Below the pieces are notes generated by a model. The model was not told the DNA's origin. It did not search any database and saw nothing but the letters and a program-made list of their open reading frames with translations. DNA of 47,424 bases from CAXGTL01 sp964012725. Lineage in GTDB: Archaea > Nanobdellota > Nanobdellia > Woesearchaeales > CAXGTL01. The DNA lies in NCBI GenBank assembly GCA_964012725.1, contig CAXGTL010000005.1, forward strand, positions 1 to 47,424. The letters are read 5' to 3'. Positions 8,713 to 16,485 of the stretch are shown here, one piece after another. The position numbers and the translations under genes were made by a program. Positions within the stretch are counted from its first letter, which is position 1; every line of letters begins with the position of its first letter.

Positions 8713-9105
8713 TTAGTAAAAATATGCAATTAATTTTCCTCCTAGATTCTTTTTAATTGCTTGTTCATGTGTCATAATACCTTCTGAAGTTGATACTATT
8801 AAATATCCAAAACCTCTTGATGGAAGGTATCTTTTTTCGAATTTTTCAAAATTATCAGTTTTAACAGGGTATCTTGGTTTAATAACTCCACATTTATTTA
8901 AACCACCTATTAAATTAATTTTTAAAATAGTTCCTTTTTGTTTAGTTAATTCTTCAATTTCACCAATATAATGATTAAATTTCATTATTTCAAGTATATC
9001 TTTAATTAACTTTGAAACAGGGCCTATTGTACATGTTTCTTTTTTAGTTATTATACTATTATCTATTTTTGATAATGCGTTTGCCAGTATATCATTTGAA
9101 CTCAT
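8713..9105 (-). CDS. rps8: Ribosomal protein uS8
   Basis: A small-subunit protein binding central 16S rRNA. The 130-residue chain starts NDILANALSKIDNS and ends with the RGFGYLIVSTSEGIMTHEQAIKKNLGGKLIAYFY segment, the universally conserved uS8 C-terminal RNA-binding region (STSEGIMTHEQA). It is of normal archaeal length, 37 nt downstream of uS14. Confidence 0.95.
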   Translation of the reverse strand: MSSNDILANALSKIDNSIITKKETCTIGPVSKLIKDILEIMKFNHYIGEIEELTKQKGTILKINLIGGLNKCGVIKPRYPVKTDNFEKFEKRYLPSRGFGYLIVSTSEGIMTHEQAIKKNLGGKLIAYFY

Positions 9106-9142
9106 ATTTTTTCACCATTTATGTTTATTCTTATCCATTTAT

Positions 9143-9373
9143 TTAGTTATATTTTTTAAATCCTATATTTTTAGCTATTTCTCTAAAACATTGCCTACAT
9201 ACATCTAAGCCATATTTGTCAATATGTCCTCTGATTCTTCCACACCTTCTGCATGTTTTTGTTCTAATTCCACATTTTCTTTCTTTTGGTGCATTATGTT
9301 TTTTGTATTTTGCAAGTTTATGAGGTTTAACTTTCAATTGTTTAAACACTTTTTTATAATCGCTATATGTCAT
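9143..9373 (-). CDS. rps14: Ribosomal protein uS14, zinc-binding type
   Basis: A 76-residue small-subunit protein. Two Cys pairs (CRRCGR and CRQCFRE) form the zinc site of the C-plus form of uS14, with the signature RCGRIRGHIDKYGLDVCRQCFREIAKNIGF at the C-terminus. I place the start at the ATG at 9373, immediately after the uL5 stop and preceded by a GGTGA ribosome binding site. The longer frame upstream would run inside uL5. Confidence 0.93.
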   Translation of the reverse strand: MTYSDYKKVFKQLKVKPHKLAKYKKHNAPKERKCGIRTKTCRRCGRIRGHIDKYGLDVCRQCFREIAKNIGFKKYN

Positions 9374-9374
9374 T

Positions 9375-9890
9375 TTATTCACCTTCAACCTTAACATTAT
9401 ATTCTTTTTTTATAAAATCTATTGCTTCTTGTTTTGTAATTTTATGTTTATTGTTAATTTTTCTTTTCATGATTTTTCTTTTGTTAACTCTGTATCCTGG
9501 TCTTTTTAAGGTTATACAAACTTGTAAACCAATAATACCTATTTCAGGATCATATTTTATACCTGGAATATCTATATATTCATGAATTCCAAATGAGAGG
9601 TTACCATTTTCATCAAATTGTCCTGCTTTTATTTCGTTACTTTTTGCTCCAAATAATTGTTTTAATACTTCTTTTGCTTTTTTACCTCTAAGTGTTAATT
9701 TACATCCTATAGGTAATCCTGGTCTTAAATTCCATGCAGGAATTCTCTTATTAGTTATAGTTTTAATTGGATTAATTCCAGTAATATTTTTAATTAGTTT
9801 AATACCTTTATTTAATTTATTTTGATCTTTACCAGCACCTATATTTAAGGTGATTTTTTCAATTTTTATTGTCTTCATTATATTTGTCAT
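9375..9890 (-). CDS. rpl5: Ribosomal protein uL5
   Basis: The 5S-rRNA-binding large-subunit protein of the central protuberance. IEKITLNIGAGKDQNKLNKGIKLIKNITG and RIPAWNLRPGLPIGCKLTLRG are conserved uL5 segments, and GIHEYIDIPGIKYDPEIGIIG is the C-terminal hallmark. The 171-residue length is normal. Two Met codons (residues 1 and 5) could serve as start. Its end carries the ribosome binding site for uS14. Confidence 0.94.
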   Translation of the reverse strand: MTNIMKTIKIEKITLNIGAGKDQNKLNKGIKLIKNITGINPIKTITNKRIPAWNLRPGLPIGCKLTLRGKKAKEVLKQLFGAKSNEIKAGQFDENGNLSFGIHEYIDIPGIKYDPEIGIIGLQVCITLKRPGYRVNKRKIMKRKINNKHKITKQEAIDFIKKEYNVKVEGE

Positions 9891-9914
9891 ATTTTATCTT
9901 CTGTTTTTTTCTGT

Positions 9915-10613
9915 TTATTTTGTTGGTAACATTATTGCTGGTTTATCTTTACCTATTACAAAAATATATTGTTTTGATGTTGTGATACTTTTTTTATTTT
10001 TTAAGTTTATAATTACTTGACCACCTTCAAATTTTTCAATTTTTCCAACTTCTCCAACTTTTTGGCCTTCCATAATATAAACTAATGAATCTTTTTCTAA
10101 TTTGAATGAATCTGTTATTTTATTAGTAGTAGTATTAATTACAACAACATCTCCTATTTTGTAATCTTTTTTATTTACTAAAATATTTTCTCCATTTGAA
10201 AAATTAAGTTGTATTAATCCTTTTTTTACAACATTTTTAGACTTAATTTTACATAATTTAATTTTTGCATCATTTGTATTAGTTTCTACTAAACAAATTT
10301 TACCCTTTTTATTAATTAAAATTCTATAATATTTTTCTATAAGTGGAATTGAAACTGTATCCATAAATCCCACCATTAATTTAGGATCTCTAATTAATCT
10401 ATTATTGATGAAAACTTCTTTGTTTTGTAATAAATATTTTTGTTCTTTACTTGTTTTAACATTTTCTATAAGATTTCTCAATACTAATCCTAAAGGTAAA
10501 CCTAAATGTAAAGGATGAGATCCTGGTTTAGGTCTCATTATGAATTTTTGTTCTTTCTTTTTAATTGGCCAAGACTTTGGTGCTGCCAATCTTTTTAAAT
10601 GTGATTTTGTCAT
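9915..10613 (-). CDS. rps4e: Ribosomal protein eS4
   Basis: A small-subunit protein of archaea and eukaryotes. It opens with HLKRLAAPKSWPIKKKEQKFIMRPKPGSHPL, the conserved eS4 N-terminus, then an S4-type RNA-binding segment (VFINNRLIRDPKLMVGFMDTVSI) and a KOW motif (VGEVGKIEKFEGGQVIINL). The start at 10613 (MTKSHLKRL) is preferred over one 13 codons upstream: it follows the uL24 stop, has a GGAG site upstream and matches the family start. Confidence 0.94.
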   Translation of the reverse strand: MTKSHLKRLAAPKSWPIKKKEQKFIMRPKPGSHPLHLGLPLGLVLRNLIENVKTSKEQKYLLQNKEVFINNRLIRDPKLMVGFMDTVSIPLIEKYYRILINKKGKICLVETNTNDAKIKLCKIKSKNVVKKGLIQLNFSNGENILVNKKDYKIGDVVVINTTTNKITDSFKLEKDSLVYIMEGQKVGEVGKIEKFEGGQVIINLKNKKSITTSKQYIFVIGKDKPAIMLPTK

Positions 10614-10614
10614 A

Positions 10615-11031
10615 TTATTTTTGCTCCTTTTTATTTTTCTTTTTTCTTTCAATTATTTTTTTTCTCATTTTATCGCCTGTATCATACTCTATTAATACAA
10701 CATTTGAAGGATCTATAGGAATTAAAGCTTTGTTTCCATCTTTTTTAACTACTTCAACACCTTCAACAAATATTTTTGATTTCTTTAGGTTTATTGTGTT
10801 GATTTTTCCAATTTTTCCTTTATTACTTCCCCTAACAACTTTTATTTTATCACCTTTTTTTGGTGTAAGTGATCTTGTATTAAATTTTTCTTTAAGTTCT
10901 TTTGAAAGATGAACACTCATAAATTTATGTTTGATATGTAATGGAGCATTTGCTCTATATTTCCTTTGTTTAGCTGCTTTTGTACTTGATTTCCATGCTT
11001 TACTAAATTTATCTGATAGTTTTTTTCTCAT
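10615..11031 (-). CDS. rpl24: Ribosomal protein uL24
   Basis: A large-subunit assembly-initiator protein. The basic N-terminus (AKQRKYRANAPLHIKHKFMSVHLSKEL) and KOW domain (KKGDKIKVVRGSNKGKIGKINTINLKKSKIFVEGVEVVKKDG) are typical of archaeal/eukaryotic uL24. The ATG at 11031 shares one base with the uL14 stop (TAATG) and is preceded by GAGG inside uL14. The frame extends 13 codons further upstream, but those lie in uL14 sequence. Confidence 0.93.
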   Translation of the reverse strand: MRKKLSDKFSKAWKSSTKAAKQRKYRANAPLHIKHKFMSVHLSKELKEKFNTRSLTPKKGDKIKVVRGSNKGKIGKINTINLKKSKIFVEGVEVVKKDGNKALIPIDPSNVVLIEYDTGDKMRKKIIERKKKNKKEQK

Positions 11032-11432
11032 TATACAATTATCCTCGCAACTTTTGCAATTCCAGGCCATCTTTCACATGCTTCTTTTGCAATAGGTCCT
11101 TTGAAAATTGTTCCTTTTGGATTTCCTTTTTCATCTTTTAATATAACTGCTGAATTATCTTCGAATTTTATTCTTGTTCCATTTGGTCTTCTATATTCTT
11201 TTCTTTGTCTGACAATTATTGCGAAAACTACTTCTTTTTTCATTCCTGGTTTACCTTTGATTACAGACGCAACTACTAAATCTCCAACTCCTCCAGCAGA
11301 TCTTCTACCTTTTACTGTTTTATGTCTTTTTACATCAAAAACTCTAATCATTTTAGCTCCTGAATTGTCACATGTTTCCATAACTGTACCAACTGGAATT
11401 CCACGTGTTACTTTTGATTTTATTGCTCTCAT
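11031..11432 (-). CDS. rpl14: Ribosomal protein uL14
   Basis: A 133-residue large-subunit protein at the subunit interface. Conserved segments include GTVMETCDNSGAKMIRVFDVK, VGDLVVASVIKGKPGMKKEVVFAIIVRQRKEYRRPNG and FEDNSAVILKDEKGNPKGTIFKGPIAKEACERWPGIAKVARIIV. No extension is present. Its ATG overlaps the uS17 stop by four bases. Confidence 0.96.
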   Translation of the reverse strand: MRAIKSKVTRGIPVGTVMETCDNSGAKMIRVFDVKRHKTVKGRRSAGGVGDLVVASVIKGKPGMKKEVVFAIIVRQRKEYRRPNGTRIKFEDNSAVILKDEKGNPKGTIFKGPIAKEACERWPGIAKVARIIV

Positions 11433-11848
11433 TCTTTAGTTTCCTCATTTTTGTTGGTTTCTTTTTTCAGATTTCTTTTTTCTTCTTTTTTATTTTCTTG
11501 ATCAACAATATCTTCATTTCTTTCATGGAAAACTTCTCCTTTTCCAACTTTTTTGATTATAACAAAGTTAATAGTTTTACTTAATGGTTTACATTCTATT
11601 ACTTCAACTAATTCTCCTATTTTTGCATTAATACATGGTGGATTATGAACTTTGATTTTTGTTCTTTTTTTACCATATCTTTCATATTTAGGATATTTAA
11701 TTATTCTTTCAAAGGCAATTGTTGCACTTTTCTGCATTTTGTTATTGATTATTGTTCCTGTAAATGTTTTCTTTTTAGTTTTTAAATTACCATGAATAGG
11801 ACAATTCTTGTCATTACATTCTGTTTTGTTTGTTTTTTTTTTCATCAT
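11429..11848 (-). CDS. rps17: Ribosomal protein uS17 with C-terminal extension
   Basis: A small-subunit OB-fold protein. The archaeal N-terminal cysteine motif is present (CNDKNCPIHGNL), followed by FTGTIINNKMQKSATIAFERIIKYPKYERYGKKRTKIKVHNP and VGELVEVIECKPLSKTINFVIIKKV-type OB strands. About 30 charged residues (ERNEDIVDQENKKEEK...) extend the C-terminus. It directly follows the RNase P subunit gene, as in many archaea. Confidence 0.93.
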   Translation of the reverse strand: MMKKKTNKTECNDKNCPIHGNLKTKKKTFTGTIINNKMQKSATIAFERIIKYPKYERYGKKRTKIKVHNPPCINAKIGELVEVIECKPLSKTINFVIIKKVGKGEVFHERNEDIVDQENKKEEKRNLKKETNKNEETKE

Positions 11849-11854
11849 GTTTTT

Positions 11855-12130
11855 TCACCGTAGTTTTAATCTTTCTTCGGGTCTCTTTTGTATTGTTTTA
11901 CAATTAATTTTGTAAATTTTGTTATTGATTTTAATTTTGATTGTAATATTTTTCTTCATTAATCTTTTTTTTGTTTGTTTTTGTGATATAACCAATGTGT
12001 GTTTTGTTTCGTCTATTATCTTACCTTTTATTCCAAGGTTGTTTTTATTTTTTGATTCAACTACTTCAGCACTTAATCCTATTAATTCGTGCTTTAGTAC
12101 ATCTTTTTTTCTTTGAAACATTTTGTTCAT
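11855..12130 (-). CDS. rnp1: RNase P protein component 1 (Rpp29/Pop4)
   Basis: A 91-residue protein that with other subunits supports the RNase P RNA in maturing tRNA 5' ends. The Sm-like/Rof fold is visible as LKHELIGLSAEVVESKNKNNLGIKGKIIDETKHTLVI followed by a basic strand and RPEERLKLR, which matches the archaeal Rpp29 C-terminus (R-P-E-x-R-L). Position between eIF1 and uS17 is the standard archaeal context and strengthens the call. The start overlaps the eIF1 stop (ATGA). Confidence 0.9.
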   Translation of the reverse strand: MNKMFQRKKDVLKHELIGLSAEVVESKNKNNLGIKGKIIDETKHTLVISQKQTKKRLMKKNITIKIKINNKIYKINCKTIQKRPEERLKLR

Positions 12131-12435
12131 TTGATATTGATTGTTTCAGTGGCGAATCCAATTTCAATTAAAATATTTTTGACTTTTTGTTTGTGATCTC
12201 CTTGTAATTCAATTGTTCCTTCTTTATTTGTTCCACCGCATGCCAATTTATTTTTTAATTTTTTTGTGATATCTTTCAAATTGATATCTTTGTCATTGAT
12301 TCCTTCAATAATTGTATACTTTTTACCAAATTTCTTTTTTACTATTTTAATAATAATTAATTGGTTTTCTTTTGCAATGGTTTCACAAACACAAAGTTCT
12401 TTTGGTAACCCACATTGTGTGCATACTTCAGTCAT
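12127..12435 (-). CDS. Translation initiation factor eIF1/SUI1 homologue
   Basis: A 102-residue factor of the SUI1/YciH family, which helps select the start codon on the small subunit. An N-terminal zinc-ribbon-like motif (VCTQCGLPKELCVC) is followed by the SUI1 fold: KKFGKKYTIIEGINDKDINLKDITKKLKNKLACGGTNKEGTIELQGDHKQKVKNILIEIGF. The CGGT...IELQGDH signature is fully conserved. It is coupled by four-base overlaps to uL29 upstream and Rpp29 downstream. Confidence 0.94.
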   Translation of the reverse strand: MTEVCTQCGLPKELCVCETIAKENQLIIIKIVKKKFGKKYTIIEGINDKDINLKDITKKLKNKLACGGTNKEGTIELQGDHKQKVKNILIEIGFATETINIK

Positions 12436-12641
12436 TGATCCCTCCTCATTTTTTCTTTAATTAATCCAGTTATGAATGCGATATTTTTTTTAATAGTTTT
12501 TACATTTCCAGGACTTTTTGGAACAGTTCCTATAGCAATTTGTGTGTTTTCTTTCATTAATTCTTTTTTTAATTCAAATAGTTTTGAACTTAATTCATTT
12601 AAACCCATTTTTTCTAATTCTTTTGCTTTAATTTTTGCCAT
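12432..12641 (-). CDS. rpl29: Ribosomal protein uL29
   Basis: A 69-residue two-helix large-subunit protein next to the exit tunnel. KAKELEKMGLNELSSKLFELKKELMKENTQIAIG and PGNVKTIKKNIAFITGLIKEKM match archaeal uL29. It is of normal length, between uS3 and eIF1, with its stop overlapping the eIF1 start. Confidence 0.93.
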   Translation of the reverse strand: MAKIKAKELEKMGLNELSSKLFELKKELMKENTQIAIGTVPKSPGNVKTIKKNIAFITGLIKEKMRRDQ

Positions 12642-12668
12642 ATTTATTTATTCCTTTTAGTTTTTATT

Positions 12669-13469
12669 TTATTTTGATTCTTTTTTTCCATTTTTATTCT
12701 TGGAATCTTTAGATTTTGATTTTACTTTCTTTATTTCTTTTGTATCTTCTGTTTTTGTTTCTGTTTTATTCTCTTCTTTCTTTTTTTCTTCTGCAATTTC
12801 TTTTTTACTTTCTTCTGCTTTCTTTGCTTTATCTTCTTTTAATTTATTTTCTGCTTCTATTTTTTCCTTTTCTTCTAAAGTTATAATTTTATCTGGTAAT
12901 TGAACATCTGGTGGCATTATTCTTACTTTTACACCGATAGTTCCTGTTTTTAAATTTGCAGTTACATGTGCTTTTTTAACACCAACTACTGCAACATTTC
13001 CACATTTTTTTAAATAACCATTATAAAATCTCCATGACTTTGCTCTTTCACCAGGAACACCACGTCCTCCAATGATAATTTCAACACCTAATGCTCCTGC
13101 TCTCATTACATCTGACATTGCTTTATGACCAACACCTTTGAATCTTGCTGCTCCAAATCTTTCTAAAGAGTTAGCTATTCTTTCAGCAATTATATTTGCA
13201 TCTAAGTTAGGATTTTCAACTTCACTAATTTCAATTTGTGGATTATCTAATTTAAATTTGTCTTTTAATAATTTAGTCATTTTAATAATATTAGACCCTT
13301 TTCTTCCTACAACTAATCCAGGTCTTGAAGCATGAATAACTATTTTATCTCCCAGAGGTGTTCTTTGAACTTTTGTTTTTGAATGTCCAACTCCTTTAGT
13401 TTTTTTAGTAACTAATTCTTCAATTTCAAACTCTTTCATATTTTCTTTAAGTATTTTTCTTTCTATCAT
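12669..13469 (-). CDS. rps3: Ribosomal protein uS3 with lysine/glutamate tail
   Basis: A small-subunit protein at the mRNA entry site. The KH domain with GxxG loop is seen as IVIHASRPGLVVGRKGSNIIKMTKLL, followed by the S3 C-terminal domain (MSDVMRAGALGVEIIIGGRGVPGERAKSWRFYNGYLKKCG). The last 70 or so residues are Lys/Glu/Asp-rich and low in complexity. The start overlaps the uL22 stop by four bases. Confidence 0.94.
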   Translation of the reverse strand: MIERKILKENMKEFEIEELVTKKTKGVGHSKTKVQRTPLGDKIVIHASRPGLVVGRKGSNIIKMTKLLKDKFKLDNPQIEISEVENPNLDANIIAERIANSLERFGAARFKGVGHKAMSDVMRAGALGVEIIIGGRGVPGERAKSWRFYNGYLKKCGNVAVVGVKKAHVTANLKTGTIGVKVRIMPPDVQLPDKIITLEEKEKIEAENKLKEDKAKKAEESKKEIAEEKKKEENKTETKTEDTKEIKKVKSKSKDSKNKNGKKESK

Positions 13470-14047
13470 ATTTGTTTACCTTTTTCTTTCTCTTTTTTAT
13501 TTTCTTTAACTTTTTTTTGTTCAGGTTTTTTTATATCTTTATTTTTTTTGTCTTCTTTTGTTTCTTTTTGTGATTGTTTCTTATTTTTATTTTTATCTTG
13601 TTTTTTTTCATCAGCAGTTTCTTCAACAATAATTTCAACATGTGATCTTTTTGAACTAACTCCACCTTTTCTACCATGTCTTCGTGGTGTTGATGCTTTA
13701 TGTGCATTTACATGTATAATTTTTAATAATGAACTGTTAAGTCCCTTTGCTTGAGCATTTGATTCAACATTGTCCAATATTCTTAAAATAGCTTTAACTG
13801 TTTTTACTGGATAACGTCCAGGTCCAATTTTCTTTTTATGGCCTCTATCAAAATTAAATCTTGTATAAGGTATTGCTTGTTTTTTATCCAGAACTCTTTT
13901 TAATAGTTCTTTTGATTTAAGCAAGTTTTTATTTCTTAATTGGTTACACACCATAACAGAATGTTTTACAGATATATTTAAATCTCTTCCAACTGCTCTT
14001 GCAGTATGTTCATTTTCTGTTTTTGATGAATATTTGTGTTTTCCCAT
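13466..14047 (-). CDS. rpl22: Ribosomal protein uL22 with charged tail
   Basis: A large-subunit protein lining the exit tunnel. The core includes AVGRDLNISVKHSVMVCNQLRNKNL, the VLDKKQAIPYTRFNFDRGHKKKIGPGRYPVKTVKAILRIL segment and the tunnel hairpin near KASTPRRHGRKG. About 45 residues of Lys/Glu/Gln follow the family core. Order uS19, uL22, uS3 is canonical. Confidence 0.93.
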   Translation of the reverse strand: MGKHKYSSKTENEHTARAVGRDLNISVKHSVMVCNQLRNKNLLKSKELLKRVLDKKQAIPYTRFNFDRGHKKKIGPGRYPVKTVKAILRILDNVESNAQAKGLNSSLLKIIHVNAHKASTPRRHGRKGGVSSKRSHVEIIVEETADEKKQDKNKNKKQSQKETKEDKKNKDIKKPEQKKVKENKKEKEKGKQI

Positions 14048-14065
14048 TTTGTTTTATTTTTTTCT

Positions 14066-14449
14066 TTACCTTACACTAACACTTGCACTGGACCTTGTAG
14101 CTCCAATACCAGGTGCACTGTGTGATACTTTTTTTCTTGTTTGTACAAATTCTCCTAAGTAATGTCCAACCATTTCTGATTGAATTGTAACAGGGATAAA
14201 TTCTTTACCATTATACACTCTTATTGTCATATCTATCATTTTTGGAATGATTATGATATCTGTACAATGTGTTTTAATATTCTTTGCTCCTTTGTTAATT
14301 TTGTTAAGGAATTGTTTTTGTAAGGGTGTAAAACCTCTTTTCAGGCTTCTTCTTGCTCTTGCATTAGCTATACCTATGAATTGTTCTATACTATACTTTT
14401 TTAATTCTTCTTCTGGAATTCCTTTAACCATGATTTTTTTTTTTGCCAT
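14066..14449 (-). CDS. rps19: Ribosomal protein uS19
   Basis: A small-subunit head protein. The 127 residues include the archaeal N-terminal helix (PEEELKKYSIEQFIGIANARARRSLKRG) and the universal C-terminal region VYNGKEFIPVTIQSEMVGHYLGEFVQTRKKVSHSAPGIGATRSS. Length and context are normal. Confidence 0.95.
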   Translation of the reverse strand: MAKKKIMVKGIPEEELKKYSIEQFIGIANARARRSLKRGFTPLQKQFLNKINKGAKNIKTHCTDIIIIPKMIDMTIRVYNGKEFIPVTIQSEMVGHYLGEFVQTRKKVSHSAPGIGATRSSASVSVR

Positions 14450-14468
14450 ATATTTTCACCAAATTAAT

Positions 14469-15194
14469 TTATTTTTTTCTCTTTTTCTTACCTGTTCTTC
14501 TTGCAGCAATCATACCTACTTTTCTACCAGGAGGAGCATTTCTTGGTGCAGGACGTGCTTTTGATTTTCTAGATGAACGAGCATTACCAAATGGATGATC
14601 TACAGCATTCTGAGCTCCACCAGATACTTTTGGCCATAACTTGTTCTTTGCTTTCATTTTAAAATATTTTATTCCTGCTTTTAATATAGGTTTTTCAACT
14701 CTTCCACCACCTGCAATGTTTCCAATACAAACTCTGCAGTTTGGATTGAATTTTTTTTGTTTTTTTGATGGAAATTGAACAATAACGAATTTACTTGTTT
14801 TTGTTAGTACTTTTGCAAATGATCCAGATGATCTAACAAATTTTCCACCATCACCTGGTTGAGATTCAATATTAAATATTAATGCACCTTCAGGAACGTT
14901 TTTTAAAGGCATTATATATCCTTTTTTGGCTTTATCAATACCATCTCCTGAAAAGATTTCGTCTCCAACTCTAATACCTTCAGGAGCAATCATTAAACAT
15001 CTTTCATTATTATCAAATTTAATTTCAATTAAAGGAGCAGAATGGCCTCTACAATGTATTATATCTGTTATAATTCCTTTTTTTATTTCTTTATCAACTG
15101 CATTGAATTTAGCTCTACCTTCATACTTAAAACTTGGTGCTCTGTATGTTGGTCCACCTTTTCCACGTGCTTGTTGTATTAGTCTTTTTCCCAT
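14469..15194 (-). CDS. rpl2: Ribosomal protein uL2
   Basis: A core large-subunit protein needed for subunit joining and the peptidyl-transferase region. Landmarks are GPTYRAPSFKYEGRAKF, the OB/SH3 double barrel (HCRGHSAPLIEIKFDNNERCLMIAPEGIRVGDEI) and the C-terminal HPFGNARSSRKSKARPAPRNAPPGRKVGMIAARRTGK, where the conserved active-site-proximal GGxxHP motif appears as AVDHPFG. 241 residues is usual for archaea. Confidence 0.96.
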   Translation of the reverse strand: MGKRLIQQARGKGGPTYRAPSFKYEGRAKFNAVDKEIKKGIITDIIHCRGHSAPLIEIKFDNNERCLMIAPEGIRVGDEIFSGDGIDKAKKGYIMPLKNVPEGALIFNIESQPGDGGKFVRSSGSFAKVLTKTSKFVIVQFPSKKQKKFNPNCRVCIGNIAGGGRVEKPILKAGIKYFKMKAKNKLWPKVSGGAQNAVDHPFGNARSSRKSKARPAPRNAPPGRKVGMIAARRTGKKKRKK

Positions 15195-15205
15195 ATTTTA
15201 TTTAC

Positions 15206-15589
15206 CTACATCATACCTAATTGAGTTGCTATGTCAATTGCTGGTGTTTCATCACTGAACTTAATATAAGCTCTTTTGTGACCTTTTTGTGTGATTAATG
15301 TTTTAATATTAATTATTTTTACTTTGAATAAGTCTTCAATTGCTTTTTTTATTTCACTTTTTTTAGACTTTAATGATACTCTAAATATTAATTTATTTTC
15401 AGATTCCATCAATCTGATTGATTTTTCAGTTGATACTGGGTACATAACGATTTTATAAGGATCATTGAATTGTTTAATTTCTTTCTTTGTTTCCACTTGT
15501 TTTGTAGGTTTATCTTCTACTTTTTTAACTATCTTTTTCTCTTGTTCTTTAACTTTTTTCTCTGTTTTAGTTTCTTGTTTTTTTGCCAT
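15206..15589 (-). CDS. rpl23: Ribosomal protein uL23 with N-terminal extension
   Basis: A large-subunit protein at the exit-tunnel rim that contacts SRP and other nascent-chain factors. The family core starts near residue 42 (DPYKIVMYPVSTEKSIRLMESENKLIFRVSLKSKKSEIKKAIEDLFKVKIINIKTLITQKGHKRAYIKFS). The preceding 40 residues are Lys/Glu/Thr-rich, so the extension here is at the N-terminus rather than the C-terminus. Confidence 0.94.
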   Translation of the reverse strand: MAKKQETKTEKKVKEQEKKIVKKVEDKPTKQVETKKEIKQFNDPYKIVMYPVSTEKSIRLMESENKLIFRVSLKSKKSEIKKAIEDLFKVKIINIKTLITQKGHKRAYIKFSDETPAIDIATQLGMM

Positions 15590-15613
15590 GTTTTAATCTT
15601 TCATATTATATAA

Positions 15614-16420
15614 TTACATAAATAATTTATCTTTACCTAATTTTTCAATAGCTTTTTGTGTGAATAATGTTAATCTTCCTACATCACACCCAGGTGCTAG
15701 TAATTCTGCATTAACATTTTTGATTTTTACAATATCTATGCCAGGTATGTTCTTAGCACTTTTAATAAGTTCACAATTGTCACTTACAACAACTAAAGGT
15801 CCTTTTTTTCTTCTATATTTTCTTCCTCTCATTTTTCCTCTACCTGCTCTTATTTTCTTAACACTACTTCTTTTTAGTTCGTCTTTAAGTCCAATTGCTA
15901 TTAAAGCAGTTTTTACATCTTTTGTTTTGTTTAATTTTTCAAATTCATTATCTATAATGAAAGGGTAATTTTCAGGAACTTTGTGTCCTCTTTTCTTAAC
16001 AGTGATTTTATCAATAACAGCAGCAAGTGCACTTCTAATTGCTTTTCTATTTTCTTTTTTATTGATTTTTTTAGAAATTATCTTGTCTGCTTTGGGAGGG
16101 TGTGCTCTTCTTCCACCAACTGTTCCTGGAGCAAATGCACCTATCCAATTAAATCTTGTTCCTCTTCTTGAAACAATTTTTCTAGGAACTCTTGATATTC
16201 CATGTCCATATGATCCTCTATATTTTCTTCTTCTTCTACTTAATTTTGCTGAAGACTTTTTACCTGCTCTTGGATCAGCACCATATGGTTGATAATTATG
16301 ACTTTGTATTACTAAAACTGCTCTTTTGATTAAATCTGTTCTTACTTTTTCATTAAATTGACTAGGTAAATCTATTGTTCCTGTTTCTTTATTTTGTTTG
16401 TTAATTATGTTTAATTTCAT
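15614..16420 (-). CDS. rpl4: Ribosomal protein uL4
   Basis: A large-subunit protein reaching into the exit tunnel. The 268 residues follow the archaeal/eukaryotic pattern: IDLPSQFNEKVRTDLIKRAVLVIQSHNYQPYGADPRAGKKSSAKLSRRRRKYRGSYG in the N-terminal half with the basic tunnel loop, then IRAGRGKMRGRKYRRKKGPLVVVSDN and ELLAPGCDVGRLTLFTQKAIEKLG near the end. It is separated from uL3 by 65 nt containing two perfect hairpins. Confidence 0.95.
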   Translation of the reverse strand: MKLNIINKQNKETGTIDLPSQFNEKVRTDLIKRAVLVIQSHNYQPYGADPRAGKKSSAKLSRRRRKYRGSYGHGISRVPRKIVSRRGTRFNWIGAFAPGTVGGRRAHPPKADKIISKKINKKENRKAIRSALAAVIDKITVKKRGHKVPENYPFIIDNEFEKLNKTKDVKTALIAIGLKDELKRSSVKKIRAGRGKMRGRKYRRKKGPLVVVSDNCELIKSAKNIPGIDIVKIKNVNAELLAPGCDVGRLTLFTQKAIEKLGKDKLFM

Positions 16421-16431
16421 TGTTTAAATTT

Positions 16432-16485
16432 ATTAAAAATTCTTTTGAATTTTTAATCTCGCAAAACTCATTTATAAGTTTTGCG
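16432..16485 (-). promoter_or_regulatory. Two tandem perfect hairpins between uL3 and uL4
   Basis: Starting at the base after the uL3 stop, an exact 9-bp stem CGCAAAACT/AGTTTTGCG has an 8-nt loop. It is followed by an exact 11-bp stem ATTAAAAATTC/GAATTTTTAAT with a 4-nt loop. No T-run follows, so it is not a standard archaeal terminator. A role in mRNA processing or in feedback control of uL4 is possible but not shown. Confidence 0.5.

Noticed and set aside
15983..16292. Long open frames antisense to ribosomal protein genes (for example opposite uL4)
   Set aside because: They mirror Lys-rich codons read backwards (Phe/Leu/Ser-rich products), lack ribosome binding sites and lie wholly inside strong known genes.
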